Below, piece by piece: positions 45,468 to 56,584 of a DNA stretch of 64,000 nucleotides. Under the pieces are notes generated by a model. It saw nothing but the letters and a program-made list of their open reading frames with translations. It had not been told where the DNA came from and did not search any database. Origin of the DNA: Corythucha ciliata (Eukaryota > Arthropoda > Insecta > Hemiptera > Tingidae); NCBI GenBank assembly GCA_038030265.1, contig CM075942.1, positions 47,520,751 to 47,584,750 on the forward strand. The letters are read 5' to 3'. The position numbers were made by a program, and so were the translations under genes. Positions within the stretch are counted from its first letter, which is position 1, and each line of letters opens with the position of its first letter.

Positions 45468-45628
45468 TAGGGGTATTCATGCTCTGGAGTTTAGCATATG
45501 TTATCGACGTAAACCCTGTTATTTCGTATTTTTTGTATTCAGCTTCTCCGTTTCTATGGCCTTACCCATCTGTTCGGAATTTAGCAAATAACAAATACAA
45601 GGTTTAACATTTTTCATGAATACCCCTA
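45468..45628. repeat. Palindromic MITE of about 160 bp
   Basis: Termini TAGGGGTATTCATG and CATGAATACCCCTA, flanked by AT-rich sequence. The inner part pairs weakly. Confidence 0.75.
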
Positions 45629-45684
45629 ATATTAATTGTAATTGAAAAAACCGCTAAAGAGCCGATGTTCGGAATTGGTGATAA

Positions 45685-45836
45685 TAGGTCTATTCGTTTG
45701 TCGTCCGGAGCTGCACTATTAGCACTGAAAGTACTAACCTTTCATTATTTTTTCGCGTTATTTCACGTGATAACCCGCGAGGTTGCAAAATTTCGTGCTG
45801 CTCGGAGTAGTCCGGGACGACAAACGAATAGACCTA
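45685..45836. repeat. Palindromic MITE of about 150 bp
   Basis: Termini TAGGTCTATTCGTTTGTCGT and its reverse complement ACGACAAACGAATAGACCTA match exactly over 20 bp. The flanks AA/AT-rich make the target duplication ambiguous. Confidence 0.85.
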
Positions 45837-46964
45837 ATGAGTGCGGGGAAGGAACTAATGGAGCCAAATGTTCCTCCTATACATATAGTGCGAAAAGCAT
45901 CAACCAGGAAATTTGGCAATGTTTTTGTGCATTACAAGTTACAAGAAGGCGTAATCGTTGAAACGATCGCGAAAATGCCAATGAAGTTGCATTTTCATCA
46001 TTCCGATAAGCATATTCACTCAAAACTTGTGTTATTGGTATAATGCAATGAGTTACCTTCGTGGCAAGGGGATTAAACCCCCAAGACATAATAGGAACAT
46101 CCGCAATTTTAAATCCCACATCTCCTTAAGGAGATCAGATATCTCCTTAACCTAAAACGTCGAGGCATGACGAGCAGAAAATCATTCGAGACTCATTCCT
46201 CATCATTGCTTACTAAGTAAGAGATTCCTATACACCTAGCAGGTATTTGCCGTTTGGCCCTTTCTGAGCGCCTTGAGGACGTTTTATTTCCGTTGAGAGA
46301 CCATAGTGAAAGCATTTCTGCGTTTCTGCTCAAAACTCGGAATCCAAATTCTGTTTGGCGAATGCAGCGCTGAATCTTAATTGATATCGGTCTTCACATG
46401 CGAGTACCCTGAGGAAATGGCCAAATTCATAATACAATACAGTAATTTTGAAGAAAATTGTGCGCTCTTTCAAATGAACCAAATTATTTTGACCAAGAAT
46501 TGATAGAGCTTTCGGGAGCACAGGAGCGAATATTAAAAAAAAAAATCCCCCGCGAGAAAATCAAAAATGGTGGAATGATTCGAAATCCACGCTGAATTCC
46601 GGAATAGTGATGGGAAGAGAAGCAGATACTTCAATGTCACAATCGCGCTCGACCAATCCAAATTCTGAGGCATTTATTTCCTCTTATTTACATCGAATTG
46701 GCCAACAATGTTCGTTATGGTCATTTTCAGCCAACAGCCATTCTAGCATTTCTATGGGGGATTGGGGGCCGACCACTTTAACGACATTTATCAATGAGCT
46801 TCTGCGATCTATATTTATTCTTTGGTTCTTTTCATGATTACATGGAGTGTGCCGTGTTTTCTTTAAATTATGAATTCGCAATTATCTACTCGTATAAAAT
46901 AATGGTTCAAAATATTAGAGCATTTTAAATTTTTGCTGGAGCAATAGTCCAGCCCATGTCCAGC

Positions 46965-47081
46965 CCCCCTATTCTGTGACTCTTAACGCATGCGTTAGCA
47001 AAATTTCTCAGCTGATTACTTTCAATTATTCACCTTGTTTATTACGCTAACGCACGCGTTATGAGTTACAGAATAGGGGGC
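46965..47081. repeat. Palindromic MITE (CCCTATTCTGTxACTC ends)
   Basis: CCCCTATTCTGTGACTC at the left pairs with GAGTTACAGAATAGGGG at the right, followed inward by TAACGCATGCGTTAGC pairing with GCTAACGCACGCGTTA. The centre is CAGCTGATTACTTTCAATT. A second, split copy lies at 28021-28976. Confidence 0.85.
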
Positions 47082-47697
47082 CAGTAGTCAAGTAATTTTA
47101 CCTGAAAACATAATTCCGAGTTTATGACATTTTGGGGTTTCATTCGGGGATGTACGAACGAGGATGTAACTTATACGAGTTTTCTACCGGAACTTCCTCG
47201 TGGATTTTCTTCAGGAGGGGCCAAAAAAAAAAAACAACAACAATATTTTTTTCGATTTTTACCTATTATTTCATGCCTGTAACTCGAAAATTACGAAGTA
47301 CGGGACAATGCTATACCATTGAATGATAAAGAGTATAAAATGTCCTGCAAAATTCACTAGTCGAACATCTTTTTGTCTGTCGGCCTAGTATAGGTATATG
47401 AGATACAGCAAGCAACATTTAGGCTAAATTCATCAATAGGTATAAATTCTGGTGGGTCCAGTGAATTTTGATGGGAATTTGGTGGTCACATCAAACATTT
47501 TTCCATAGTACACGTAATTGTCGAGTTACATGCATGAACCTGGAATCAAATCGAAAAAATATTGGTTTTTAGGCCCTCCTTGAGTTTCCACAAGGAAATT
47601 TCTGTAGAAAATTCGTATCATACATCCTCACACATTCCCGAATGAAACCCCAAAACTTCGATGACTTCGGGATTGTGTGACTACTTGACTACATGTC
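47082..47697. repeat. Foldback element of about 615 bp
   Basis: The outer ends TAGTCAAGTA and TACTTGACTA pair. The arms of about 180 bp share GGGGTTTCATTCGGG, GAACTTCCTCGTGG-type and AGGAGGGGCC-type blocks in inverse order. It sits directly against the preceding MITE. A poly(A) stretch lies at the inner edge of the left arm. Confidence 0.75.
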
Positions 47698-48125
47698 CAA
47701 TTGTATTTTCCGGCATGTTGGGGGGTGCACAATAAGTTCTTTAGGCTGGTCGTCCACAGGCAGCGTTTTTAAGCGGCGCTAACGCGCAACAACGAGCGTA
47801 TATCCCAAAGGCTCAAATTGAATGTGACATCGTCGACCGGCTTAGCTGCAGTTCTTTTAGTTTAATGGTAGTTATAATTTAGCGTGCATTTAGCTTACTG
47901 TAGACATGGTTAATAATACATATATAATTTTGTTATTCGGCATCTCTGCTTGCTCTGCCTAGAACTACTACTTAAAGGGGGTTACCTTCTTCACACCCGC
48001 GTAACCTTATCATACCACTTTCATCGTTCATTAAGGTGTTTAGAGAGCGTCCATCGAAAAGTATTTCAGTTTTTCAAGTTATTTATGGTCTGATTTTTTA
48101 ATTTTTTAAAACCGAGAAAATCAGA

Positions 48126-51100
48126 ATGCCTAAAGTCGTTTCGAGGAGTATAGCGTGTTCGGACACGAAAGACAAGGAAGAGTACGGCGAGGATAAACCC
48201 CTGCACATCTACTACTGCCATTGTGGTCAAATGACAATGATTCTTGGTAATTTAATTTAATTTTGCTGGTGTTTGTTTGATTGTTGAAACAAATAAAATG
48301 ATAGGGTCGTACTAGGGCATGATAAATAGTGGATCCTCCCTCCACCGTTCGGGATGACTTCGCGATTCATGCCCATACAATTGGCAAATCACCTATTCAG
48401 GCGTTGCCGACTACAGTAGTCCGTATTGAATTGTCCGTCGTCCACGGTCAAAATCTCAAGAGTTAGCCGGTGGGGAGGGGGGATTGAACCATCAAGATTC
48501 AAGTATGCAATTCTTGTTCAAGTATGATCTAGCCTGATAGCTTTGGTTTCAGGGCCCTTAGTCTGTAGAGCTACTCCGTTCCGCCCCGGTTTTCTCCTTT
48601 TATTCTAACATTGGGCAAAGAGTTTATCGTCTATGGCACTAGCGTAACTAGAGGAGGGCACCGATGCTAGGGGGGTGCGAGTTAAATCTCGAAAAAATGC
48701 TCAACACTTATAGCATTTTCCATTTCCATAAAATTTCGCTCTGAAACCGAGCATTTCCACCCGTCTTCTCTGAATTATATCATATGGTAACAGAGAAGAC
48801 GGGTGGAAATGCTCGGCTCCAGAGCGAAATTTTATGTAAATGGAAAACGCCATTAGTAAGGTTATTAACCTATAAAAGAGTATCAACACATGTAAAATAA
48901 CAAAGAACGATTCATCGCGCTGAATCGTGTTATAGTTTTACAACAGGCCCAGTTTCGTGTGAAGGTTTCAGAACCACCTTTTCCTGATTCCGTTCCTTAC
49001 AATCCAATTTGTAGGGGTTATTACTCTAACAAAAATCAAATTTTGTGGGATTTGCTCTTTTAACAGGCCAAATTTCGTGGGTCTAACTCCTTCAACCCCA
49101 ATTTCGCAGATTTACGTTTCATGACCAACGGAGTTTCGTGGCTCAAGCACTTTTTAAAATGTATAAAAATTTCGGTTAATTCGTCCATTTCGTAAACCAA
49201 ATTTCGCTATTTTGGACGTTTCAAACCTCAACCTCGACGAAGACTTTCGCTTGACCATGACCAAAGGTCGTGGATTTGGCTTCATCAAAACCTAATTTCA
49301 CTAATTCTTGTTATTTCAAACCCCATTTGTCCGTATTTTCACTCCCATACCCAAGTTTCACGGATTTTATGGGCCGTCTGCCAAGTCGTTCTCGAATTTT
49401 CCTCAACCTCGAAGCTCCCTCACAAACTGGAAAAAATATAATTAGAGATTTTGCAACCAGTCCCATGAACGCTAAAGTTAATTTTTGTGTACGCGTTGAT
49501 AGGGTAGTAAATATTTCGTTGGTTGAAATGTGAATAGCATTAACGTTAGCGTTAGCGGAGCCGTTTGCAAAATCTCTCTAATAACATGTGATTCTACAGT
49601 TAGCGAGGAAGGTTGGAGTCGAGGAAATTTCGAAAAACGACTTGGCATACGGGCCTACGTCTTTGGAAGCCAAATTCTGCGTATTGGTATCTTTCTAATC
49701 ACAATTTCGAGCAGGTTTACCCTTAAAACAAAAAAAATCATTGGATTTGCTATTTTAAACCCAAATTTCTTCCTCAGTTCAGATCATTATCCGAGGGACT
49801 CCGGCTCAAATCGAAACACTTTGAAAAATCGCCCACCAGGGCTATTTTGGAAAAAAATTGCCAAAATTTAGAATTGTGTGGGAATCTCCCTTTTGGGGTT
49901 TTACGAAATAGGAAATGTAAACAAAGATAAACTGTTTTTCGATCAGGAAAACCGTGAAAGGGGTTCTACCCCGTGGTTCAGCCTTTGCGGGCCGCTTTGG
50001 CCCTTTCATAGAGGACACTCCGCGTCATCGATAGAACTGAAGTGCAAGGAAGAGCCTTTAAGGGGCGCTGATGCCGTCATAGGTGTGTCGTGGCATGGGC
50101 CGGCTGTATTTCGTAATTGACTTCGCGTCCTGCTAAAATCGACCACCTCTCAAATCGAAACTCTTTGAGCACCGCCCGAGCCGCTCAAATCGAAACTCTT
50201 TGAACAAATAACCATAAAAATGGGCCACTGTAACCCTTGGGCAATCTTGGAAAAATTGAATAATCCATGAAATTAGGGTTCTTGGGGGTTTTCGTCACGG
50301 GGATTCCGTGGATTATCGATCAGGCAAGCCCTCGAGGTGGTTCTCCCTGCCGTTGCAGAGTTTCTGGCGGCTTTTTCAGGGGTCACACGACCCGGGGACG
50401 TTGGGCTGCCCGTGAGTCCATGGAAGAGACTCTGGACACCACGGAGTCAAGGAAATCGCGTGAAACGCGCACTAAAATAGGGAAATTTCACTTGACTTCT
50501 AGCAAATTCTCACGTTCACTAATTTTTGTTTTTCCTTTCTGCTTCAGATTGCTCCATCGATAAACTTCCATTGAGAAGGCGAGACGGATCCAGAGTTCTA
50601 GACGGCTCGAAACACGCTCACAAAATCATTTGCGACCCTGACGAAACGATTTATTTGAGGCGGCCTGAGGGGATTGAGAAGCAATTTCGGATGAAGTGCA
50701 AAAAGTAATGGAAAAATTTAGAAGACAAGTTAGAAGAAAAAATAACATAAAATAAATTCAATTTTTCAGGTGCAAACTGTCCTTGTACTACAAACACGAC
50801 CAAACGAGTAATGTGAATTTCGTCATGAAAGGAGCCGTCATTCAAGGATCGGGCGAGAAACCAAAAATGGACATTTACAATCAAGTGGCCGTTGAAGCAC
50901 CTAAGAAGATCATGGTTACTAAGCACACGAAAAACATGGGAAAATTCAGTTCCGTGACAGTGTCAACCATAGACGAAGAAGAGGATGAAATCGAAGCTGT
51001 GCGTATTAAAATTGTTTGTGTTCAGGGCGACTGTTCTAACTATTAATGTTCTATGCTAATTGCAGAGGGAAGTGGCTGATTCGTACGCAAACAACGCGAG

Positions 51101-51221
51101 AATAATCGAAAAACAGCTCGAGAGGAAAGGCATGAACAAGCGGAAACACGTTCTGGAGCAGACTCAAGCTGAGATCGACGCTAAAAAGAGTCGCGTTCGA
51201 GGAACACTCATAGATAAATAG
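48126..51221 (+). CDS. STEEP1: STEEP1 (STING ER exit protein, CXorf56 homologue)
   Basis: Conserved eukaryotic protein; in mammals it promotes STING exit from the ER, and its role in arthropods is not settled. Exons 48126-48246 (ends at GTAATT), 50548-50704 (after CTTCAG), 50770-50998 (after TTTCAG; donor GTGCGT) and 51066-51221 (after TTGCAG) join in frame to 220 residues, against 222 in human. Marks: start [20 protein letters not shown]; zinc-like CHCGQM with a later [45 protein letters not shown]; and the C-terminal helix REVADSYA...EKQLERKGM, ending GTLIDK. These agree closely with the family. AATAAA is at 51226-51231, immediately after the stop codon. The last intron and exon are repeated in tandem just downstream. 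The 2.3-kb intron 1 holds a foldback MITE and repeats. Confidence 0.95.
48695..48860. repeat. Foldback MITE, family F1, copy 2 (in STEEP1 intron 1)
   Basis: Arms of about 70 bp pair well: GAGCATTTCCACCCGTCTTC with GAAGACGGGTGGAAATGCTC (exact), and AAAATTTCGCTCTG with CAGAGCGAAATTTT. The outer ends GCATTTTCCATTT and AAATGGAAAACGC pair imperfectly. Best-preserved member of the family also seen at 26720 and 53015. Confidence 0.88.
48950..49400 (+). repeat. Minisatellite cluster, subtype AATTTCGTGG (in STEEP1 intron 1)
   Basis: Units of about 28-35 bp of the form 'aaaccaaatttcgtggattt' then 'ggctctttc', near 48953, 49068, 49096, 49130, 49195, 49265, 49318. Same subtype as the array at 57.0-58.6 kb. 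Confidence 0.65.
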
Positions 51222-51225
51222 AAAC

Positions 51226-51231
51226 AATAAA
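51226..51231 (+). terminator. poly(A) signal AATAAA of STEEP1 (proximal)
   Basis: Lies four bases after the STEEP1 stop codon, at the junction of the duplicated unit. A second AATAAA at 51546-51551 follows the duplicated exon. Confidence 0.6.
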
Positions 51232-51480
51232 CGAAAAAGAGGATGAAATCGAAGCTGTGCGTATTCAAATTGTTTGTGTTCAGGGCGACTGTTCTAACTA
51301 TTAATGTTCTACGCTAATTGCAGAGGGGAGTGGCTGATTCATACGCAAACAATGCGAGAATAATCGAAAAACAGCTCGAGAGGAAAGGCACGAACAAGCG
51401 GAAACACTTTCTGGAGCGGACTCAAGCTGAGATCGACGCTAAAAAGAATCGCGTTCGAGGAACACATAGATAAATAGATT
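51232..51480 (+). repeat. Tandem duplicate of STEEP1 last intron and exon
   Basis: About 245-255 bp downstream copy of 50980-51221, covering the end of exon 3, the whole of intron 3 and exon 4. The copy of exon 4 (51324-51473, after TTGCAG) is in the same phase and stays open: REVADSYA becomes [15 protein letters not shown] becomes GTNKRKH, and a three-base loss near the end changes GTLIDK to GTHR then stop. It could act as an alternative last exon with the distal AATAAA at 51546, or be a dead duplicate. Confidence 0.9.
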
Positions 51481-51499
51481 TACTTCATACGTCAATTTG

Positions 51500-53014
51500 T
51501 TTACTTTGATCTTTCCCCTCCCTCCCCTTGATCCTTTGAAATCCGAATAAAAGCGAGGGAAAATCACAAGTTTCCTGGATTGGTTCTTCACACAGACCAA
51601 TCACAGGGCCCGAAAAGTCCAGCCTTTCACCCTCACTTACTGGCGGGGACGACGCCGTTTACCAGCTGGAGCCGTGCTAAGTAACCCTCCCCGTCCAAAC
51701 CTTCCGAGGTTGTGTGTGTGAACAAGTGTCAAGGAATACACGGGAGTCGAGTTTTGTACGTTTTTTCATTGAAAATGGGGCAAGGGAAAGAAATTCAAGG
51801 AAGTTAACAGCTGTGTGAGTGCTCGGGTGGGAAGGAAGTGATTTTTTCCGTCTTCGTGTTGCTATTCGACGTTCCGGGGGGCTCGAGCGGTGCGGTTCGT
51901 TGACATTTTAATTACCGTTAAGCCCCCCTTGCCTAGCGGGGCCTTTTTACGTATTCGGAGACCCACAAAAAAATAGAGGCCATCTCAGTCCAAAATATTG
52001 GTAAGAATTATTCCTACTAACAGCTTGAGAATGCTAAATCAATTTGGGGCCATTCTTGGAATCTCCTGTTAATCTTATACCTACTTATTAATTTAAGTTC
52101 TTAATCAAGCTTTCTTTTTCCCTATGTATTAGTATTTATATATGTATCGTGTAATGTGCTAGATAGAGGATGGACGAAAATCCCTCCATCACATTCAGTT
52201 CCTGCATCAGCGTACAAAAAAAGAATAAAAAAAATTATGAGTGGACCTCATTTTTCCATTGTCACGACAGCTTTACAAAAAAATATCAATTATCATCAAA
52301 TGGGGGGGGGGGACTTCCGGAAATGTCAAGGACCTTAGTGAGAGTGTGACGAAAGAGGAAAGATTCCTACTGAAATGGCACACGGTGAATGTAGATCCAT
52401 CTTCATCACACCCAGGCATGAGCTGATGTGATAGTTTCGTCTACTTACATTGTGCTGTATTTTCCATAGAAAGAAACTGAAATATGCATCCTGATTCCTT
52501 CGAAAGACCTGGGCCTTTCAGAATCTGAAGCTATCTAATATCTATAATGGCTATTACTACTCCCAAAAATCGGTTCCCGGAGCCAAAAAGCCTCGAGACA
52601 ACATGCTGATTTCCTCGTTCGAGCACGGGTTAGGCTGGCCACGAGGGTGGCTGTTCGGGAAAGGAAATCGGTCCGGTTTTTAAAATCTCCCCCTCCAGTC
52701 ATTACCATAAGGTACTTTCAAAACACACAATCGCCCCCCCCCCCTCGATGGACTGTGAGACTCAGATTATTTTATCGAAAAACCGATAATTTTGCCTAGA
52801 AGGCTTAAAATGCTCCACGAAAAGCAGGACCGGCCAACCTTCTTTGGTCGTGGGCCATAAACCCCGTTTAAGAACTCAGGCGTGCGGACCACACATCTTC
52901 GCCCCCCCCCCCCCTAGAGCACAACACTTTGATTCTAGCAAAAGGCCGAGACGCTCTGAATAAAACGCACTGGGACCTGTTCAATAACTTCAACAATATT
53001 AGTTAAGGACGGTA
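51500..53014. other. Downstream of STEEP1, no gene recognised
   Basis: 51590-51900 is relatively GC-rich and could be a promoter of a gene lying further on, but no coding exon was found. Several G and C tracts occur (52301-52310, 52734-52743, 52902-52914). Confidence 0.35.
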
Positions 53015-53095
53015 TAATACCTAATGGCGTTTTTCATTTGCACAAAAATGTGCCCTGGGGCAGCTCATTTCAATGCCGCCCTTAGATATTTGGCG
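53015..53095. repeat. Family F1 fragment, copy 3
   Basis: Carries the F1 outer arm: 'taatggcgtttttcatttgcac', then 'ggggcagctcatttcaatgccgcc'. Only one arm is present. Confidence 0.55.
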
Positions 53096-53149
53096 CCCCC
53101 GGGCGAATTTTTCACCAGCCCCCCCCCCCCATGAAGTTACCTTCAGGAG

Positions 53150-53600
53150 CTGAGAATAAGCGATTTTTCCACAACTTCATCAGTTCTTTTCAATTTCTTC
53201 GGTGAATTACCGATTTGTCTCCATTTTAGCCGCTAATTAGCGATTTTTCTTGCAATGAATAAAAATGTTTTTCCTAATAAAGAACGACAAAGATGTTGGG
53301 GGGCAGGACCCACCAAACAATCACGAAAAATTGCACCGAAGGTGCGGTACAGTCTCCGTTTCAACATCGTCAGACCTTCAGCGGGCGGTCCATCGGCTCC
53401 GTACTCGGCTCAATTGCCGGGCTGATGAGACCAGGACCGAGTAGCTCAAATAGCTGAAGGTCTGAGGTCGAAACGGAGACTGAACCGCACCTTCGGTGCA
53501 ATTTTTCGTTTTTCCTAATATTAGCCGTTAATGAGCGATTTTTCCTAATTTCACCCGTGAGTTAACGCTATTTTCTAATTTTAGCCACGAAGTTGCCTCC
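53150..53600 (-). repeat. Reverse-orientation minisatellite, interrupted by a foldback
   Basis: Units such as TTTTAGCCGCTAATTAGCG occur at 53220-53250 and 53515-53590. The intervening 53323-53508 is a foldback insertion. Confidence 0.7.
53323..53508. repeat. Foldback MITE with perfect 24-bp ends
   Basis: The ends pair exactly over at least 24 bases (CGAAAAATTGCACCGAAGGT and onward). Next, ACAGTCTCCGTTTC pairs with GAAACGGAGACTG, and CAGACCTTCAGC with GCTGAAGGTCTG. The element has split minisatellite units around it. Confidence 0.88.
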
Positions 53601-53737
53601 GGAAACCGTGACTTGTCACTTTTACTCTATTTGCTTCTGTGAACTAACGATTGTTCTCAATTTAACGCCCTTAAAGCGGGGTTTCAGGCGGGTTTCCTCG
53701 ACCCCTTCCCAGTCGCCCTCGCCTAAACTTCGCACAT

Positions 53738-54000
53738 ACATTTTGGCTCCATTTCTGCAACAATCTCTGATTTCAAAGTCGTTTTTTAATCTTCAGGAAG
53801 TTCTACAGTGACGTTAGATCTTGTTTTTTTCAAATTTCATCCCTAAAATAACCCTAAAACACTTTAGAATTCGAATGTGTTTCAAGGTAATTTCAGGGAT
53901 GAAATTTGAAAAATGAAGGTCTAACGTCACTGTAGAACTTTGTGAAGATTAAAATTAGACTTTGGAACCGAATATTGGTGCAGAAATGGAGCCAAAATCG
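53738..54000. repeat. Long inverted repeat of about 260 bp
   Basis: Arms of about 120 bp: TTTTGGCTCCATTTCTGCA pairs with TGCAGAAATGGAGCCAAAA; AGTTCTACAGTGACGTTAGA with TCTAACGTCACTGTAGAACT; CAAATTTCATCCCT with AGGGATGAAATTTG. The spacer is only ~25 bp. Confidence 0.9.
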
Positions 54001-54099
54001 CCTTTTCCTCATTTAGCCGTGCATTCGCTTTTTTTTTTTTTTTTTTTCTTCTTTTTAAAGCCACGAAGTTACCTTCAGAAGCAAAGAATTGGCATTTTC

Positions 54100-54530
54100 T
54101 CAATTAGAAGCGTGCGTCTCTTATCTTTCGGAAGGCATTCGTGTTATCAGTTCAGTGTTTTCTCTGTGAGAAGTGGAATAAATTTTAAGTTTTTCTTGCT
54201 TTTCCTACGAACAAGGTAATTTTGAAAGCTGAGGCATATCATAGGAGAATTCCGAGTCCACGGCTGAACTTGGGTCGAACCCTCCGACGAGGGCCCACAG
54301 CTCTCCGAGCCTCTCCTTCACTTCAACTATCATCTAGAAGTTAAAAATGTGTTAATTTAATTCTACAACTAGCATACAATAAACCATAAAAGTATACGAT
54401 TTCAAAATTACCTTGTTCCTAGAAAAAGCGAGAAAAAATTAAAATTTATTCCACTTCTCACAGAGAAAACACTGAACTGATAACACGAATGCCTTCCGAA
54501 AGATAAGAGACGCACGCTTCTAATTTTAAC
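54100..54530. repeat. Long inverted repeat of about 430 bp
   Basis: Arms of about 120 bp: AGAAGCGTGCGTCTCTTATC pairs with GATAAGAGACGCACGCTTCT, TTCGGAAGGCATTCGTGTTA with its exact complement, and TTCAGTGTTTTCTCTGTGAG likewise. The spacer is about 175 bp. Minisatellite units continue on both sides. Confidence 0.9.
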
Positions 54531-54970
54531 CGCGAATTGGAGTTTTTCCCACACTTCAACATCTCTTCTTCTCAACTTCAACGGTGAATTAACGATTATT
54601 CTCCACTTTAGCCGGGAATTCGTGATTTTAGCCGCTAAAGAGCTATTCTCCCCGATTTTATCCGTGAATTAGCACTTTTTCATCGTTGTTCCCCCGAATT
54701 AGCAATATTTTTCACTAGTAGATTAGCCATGAATTACAGCATCTTCTCAGATTGAGCCACGAACTTGCCGTTAAGCTTTGCTAATTTTAAGCGCGAATTA
54801 GCGCTTCTTCGCAAAACCATTGGACAATTATTCATTTTTCACTCTTCTATCCGCGAATTAGTATCTTTTGTACTTTTAATTATTGTTTCGTTTTTTACAC
54901 TTTGTCCGCGATTTTAACGTTTTACCCCGCGAATTAGCTATCTATTTTTCTTAATTTTTGCAACTGCCCA
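54531..54970 (-). repeat. Reverse-orientation minisatellite array
   Basis: Units near 54530, 54590, 54620, 54655, 54780, 54845 and 54930 with TTTTAxCCGCGAATTAGxG-type cores, period 28-35 bp. Confidence 0.75.
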
Positions 54971-55038
54971 CCCCTAGATACCATCGAAATTACAAATTCT
55001 ACGAGGTCACACCAGGCACATTGCGTTTCGTCAACGCA

Positions 55039-55039
<1 letters not shown>

Positions 55040-55069
<30 letters not shown>
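55040..55069. repeat. Poly(A) run of about 30 bp
   Basis: A homopolymer, flanked by sequence with no retroposon features that I can recognise. Confidence 0.9.
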
Positions 55070-55070
<1 letters not shown>

Positions 55071-55544
55071 ATGGTTAGATCACGTTTAACCAAAATAAAC
55101 AATTTTTTATAGGGGTTTGTCGCTAAAAACCAATTTGCGGGGTGCCTGATTCAAAAACCACTTTCGAGGATTTTGAGCCCTGAAAAACTACAGTCGAAGC
55201 CTCACAGTTGTGGCTCACTGAAAAACTCGGATTTCACTCTCTAAAAAACCAAAACCAAATTCGCAGATTTTGTTGCTGGAGAGTCAATTCCGTGAGGTTT
55301 CCTAATTTAACAATCAATGATTGTTAAATTTGCAGATTTTTCGGTATAGGAAATAAGGCTTAAAAAAAGCAGAATAGCAGCAAAATTCGGCCCAACTACA
55401 AATGTGGCTTAAACAATTTGTTTTGATGTGTCCTTCAAGAATTCGAAGAGTCCGCAACGAACCAACGATACGGAGTGGGAAACATCCTTATAAGGGGGAA
55501 GATGTTGGCCAAATCGTCGCTTTAAGGGATGAAGAAATTTACCC

Positions 55545-56470
55545 GAACAGGGTGCCTAATCCTATGTAGTTTTGTGTGCTGAGTCGATAAAAATGAACCA
55601 CAAGCCTGTGCGACGATTAGTTTTTGAGTTAAGACGTAAATTGCACTAAACAACTTGGTTTTTGGCTTAGATATTCACACAAAAAAAAATCTCGCACTTC
55701 TAACGTTTAGTAATGCAGTTCACGTAGATGTCATTTCTGAAGTAGTTTTTGGAGCTTAATTGAATGAATTGTGGATCGATTCTCTGCGATCAATATTCTT
55801 TGAGTTACCAACGAAAATACCCGAAAAACGAGTTTTCCCCTCCTACTTTTATGTGCTATGAAAATATTTATCAATATTTTGGGCAGGACCAACCATGTTC
55901 TCTGATCTTACGTAGTGTTTTGTAATCAAATGAGCGTTTGCAATGATCGCTGGGGTAAATTTTTTTTTAGTTACACCCACAAGTTTAAGAACAATTCCTT
56001 CTTAAAATCCTGGATTTGCTCGGAGATATTTGTCCGTAACTCAAAAAGTATTGATCCCAACGATCCCTACTACAGCTCACTCGATTCAGCACAAAACACA
56101 ACATAAGATTAGAGGACATCGTTGGTCCTGCCAAAATTTCGGGGCACATTAAAGTACAGAAAAAATCGCGTTTTTTCGGGTATTCTCGTTATAACTCAAA
56201 GAATATTGATGTCAGAGAATTGAACTACCGTGCATTGGATTCAGCTCTAAAAATATACATATTCAACTTTATAAACGTCATCTGAAATGACTTCATTACT
56301 AAATGTAGGGCTTGAGGAGTTTTGAAACTCCTCAAATCAAACCAAAACAACGTAAATTGTTCGTACAAATTATGTGCCATAACTCGAGAAGCAATCATCC
56401 CAAGTACTTGAGGTTGATTTTTATCGACTTAGCACACAAAACTACATAGGATTGAACTCCCTGTTACGAC
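55545..56470. repeat. Large foldback element of about 925 bp
   Basis: Inverted arms of about 300-380 bp. The outer pair is CCTATGTAGTTTTGTGTGCT with AGCACACAAAACTACATAGG (exact 20 bp). Inner pairs include CAATATTCTTTGAGTTA with TAACTCAAAGAATATTG, and 'gaaaatacccgaaaaacg' with 'cgttttttcgggtattctc'. No ORF of note. Target duplication not resolved. Confidence 0.85.
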
Positions 56471-56584
56471 AATTTTTTTCACTTATTATGCCCTTATCCC
56501 GGATGAGTTGGCCAACGCTTGTTTACCTGCCCTTAAAAATATGTTTGCCACAACGTATATCGTTGCGGACTAAGGCTGCGGCGA

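Larger units (their letters stand above)
44792..48125. other. Divergent intergenic region between CDK9 and STEEP1
   Basis: Must contain both promoters, but no core element is clear. Several palindromic MITEs lie here (45468-45628, 45685-45836, 46965-47081, 47082-47697). Open frames at 45665-46043 and 46330-46837 are unrecognised. Confidence 0.5.
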
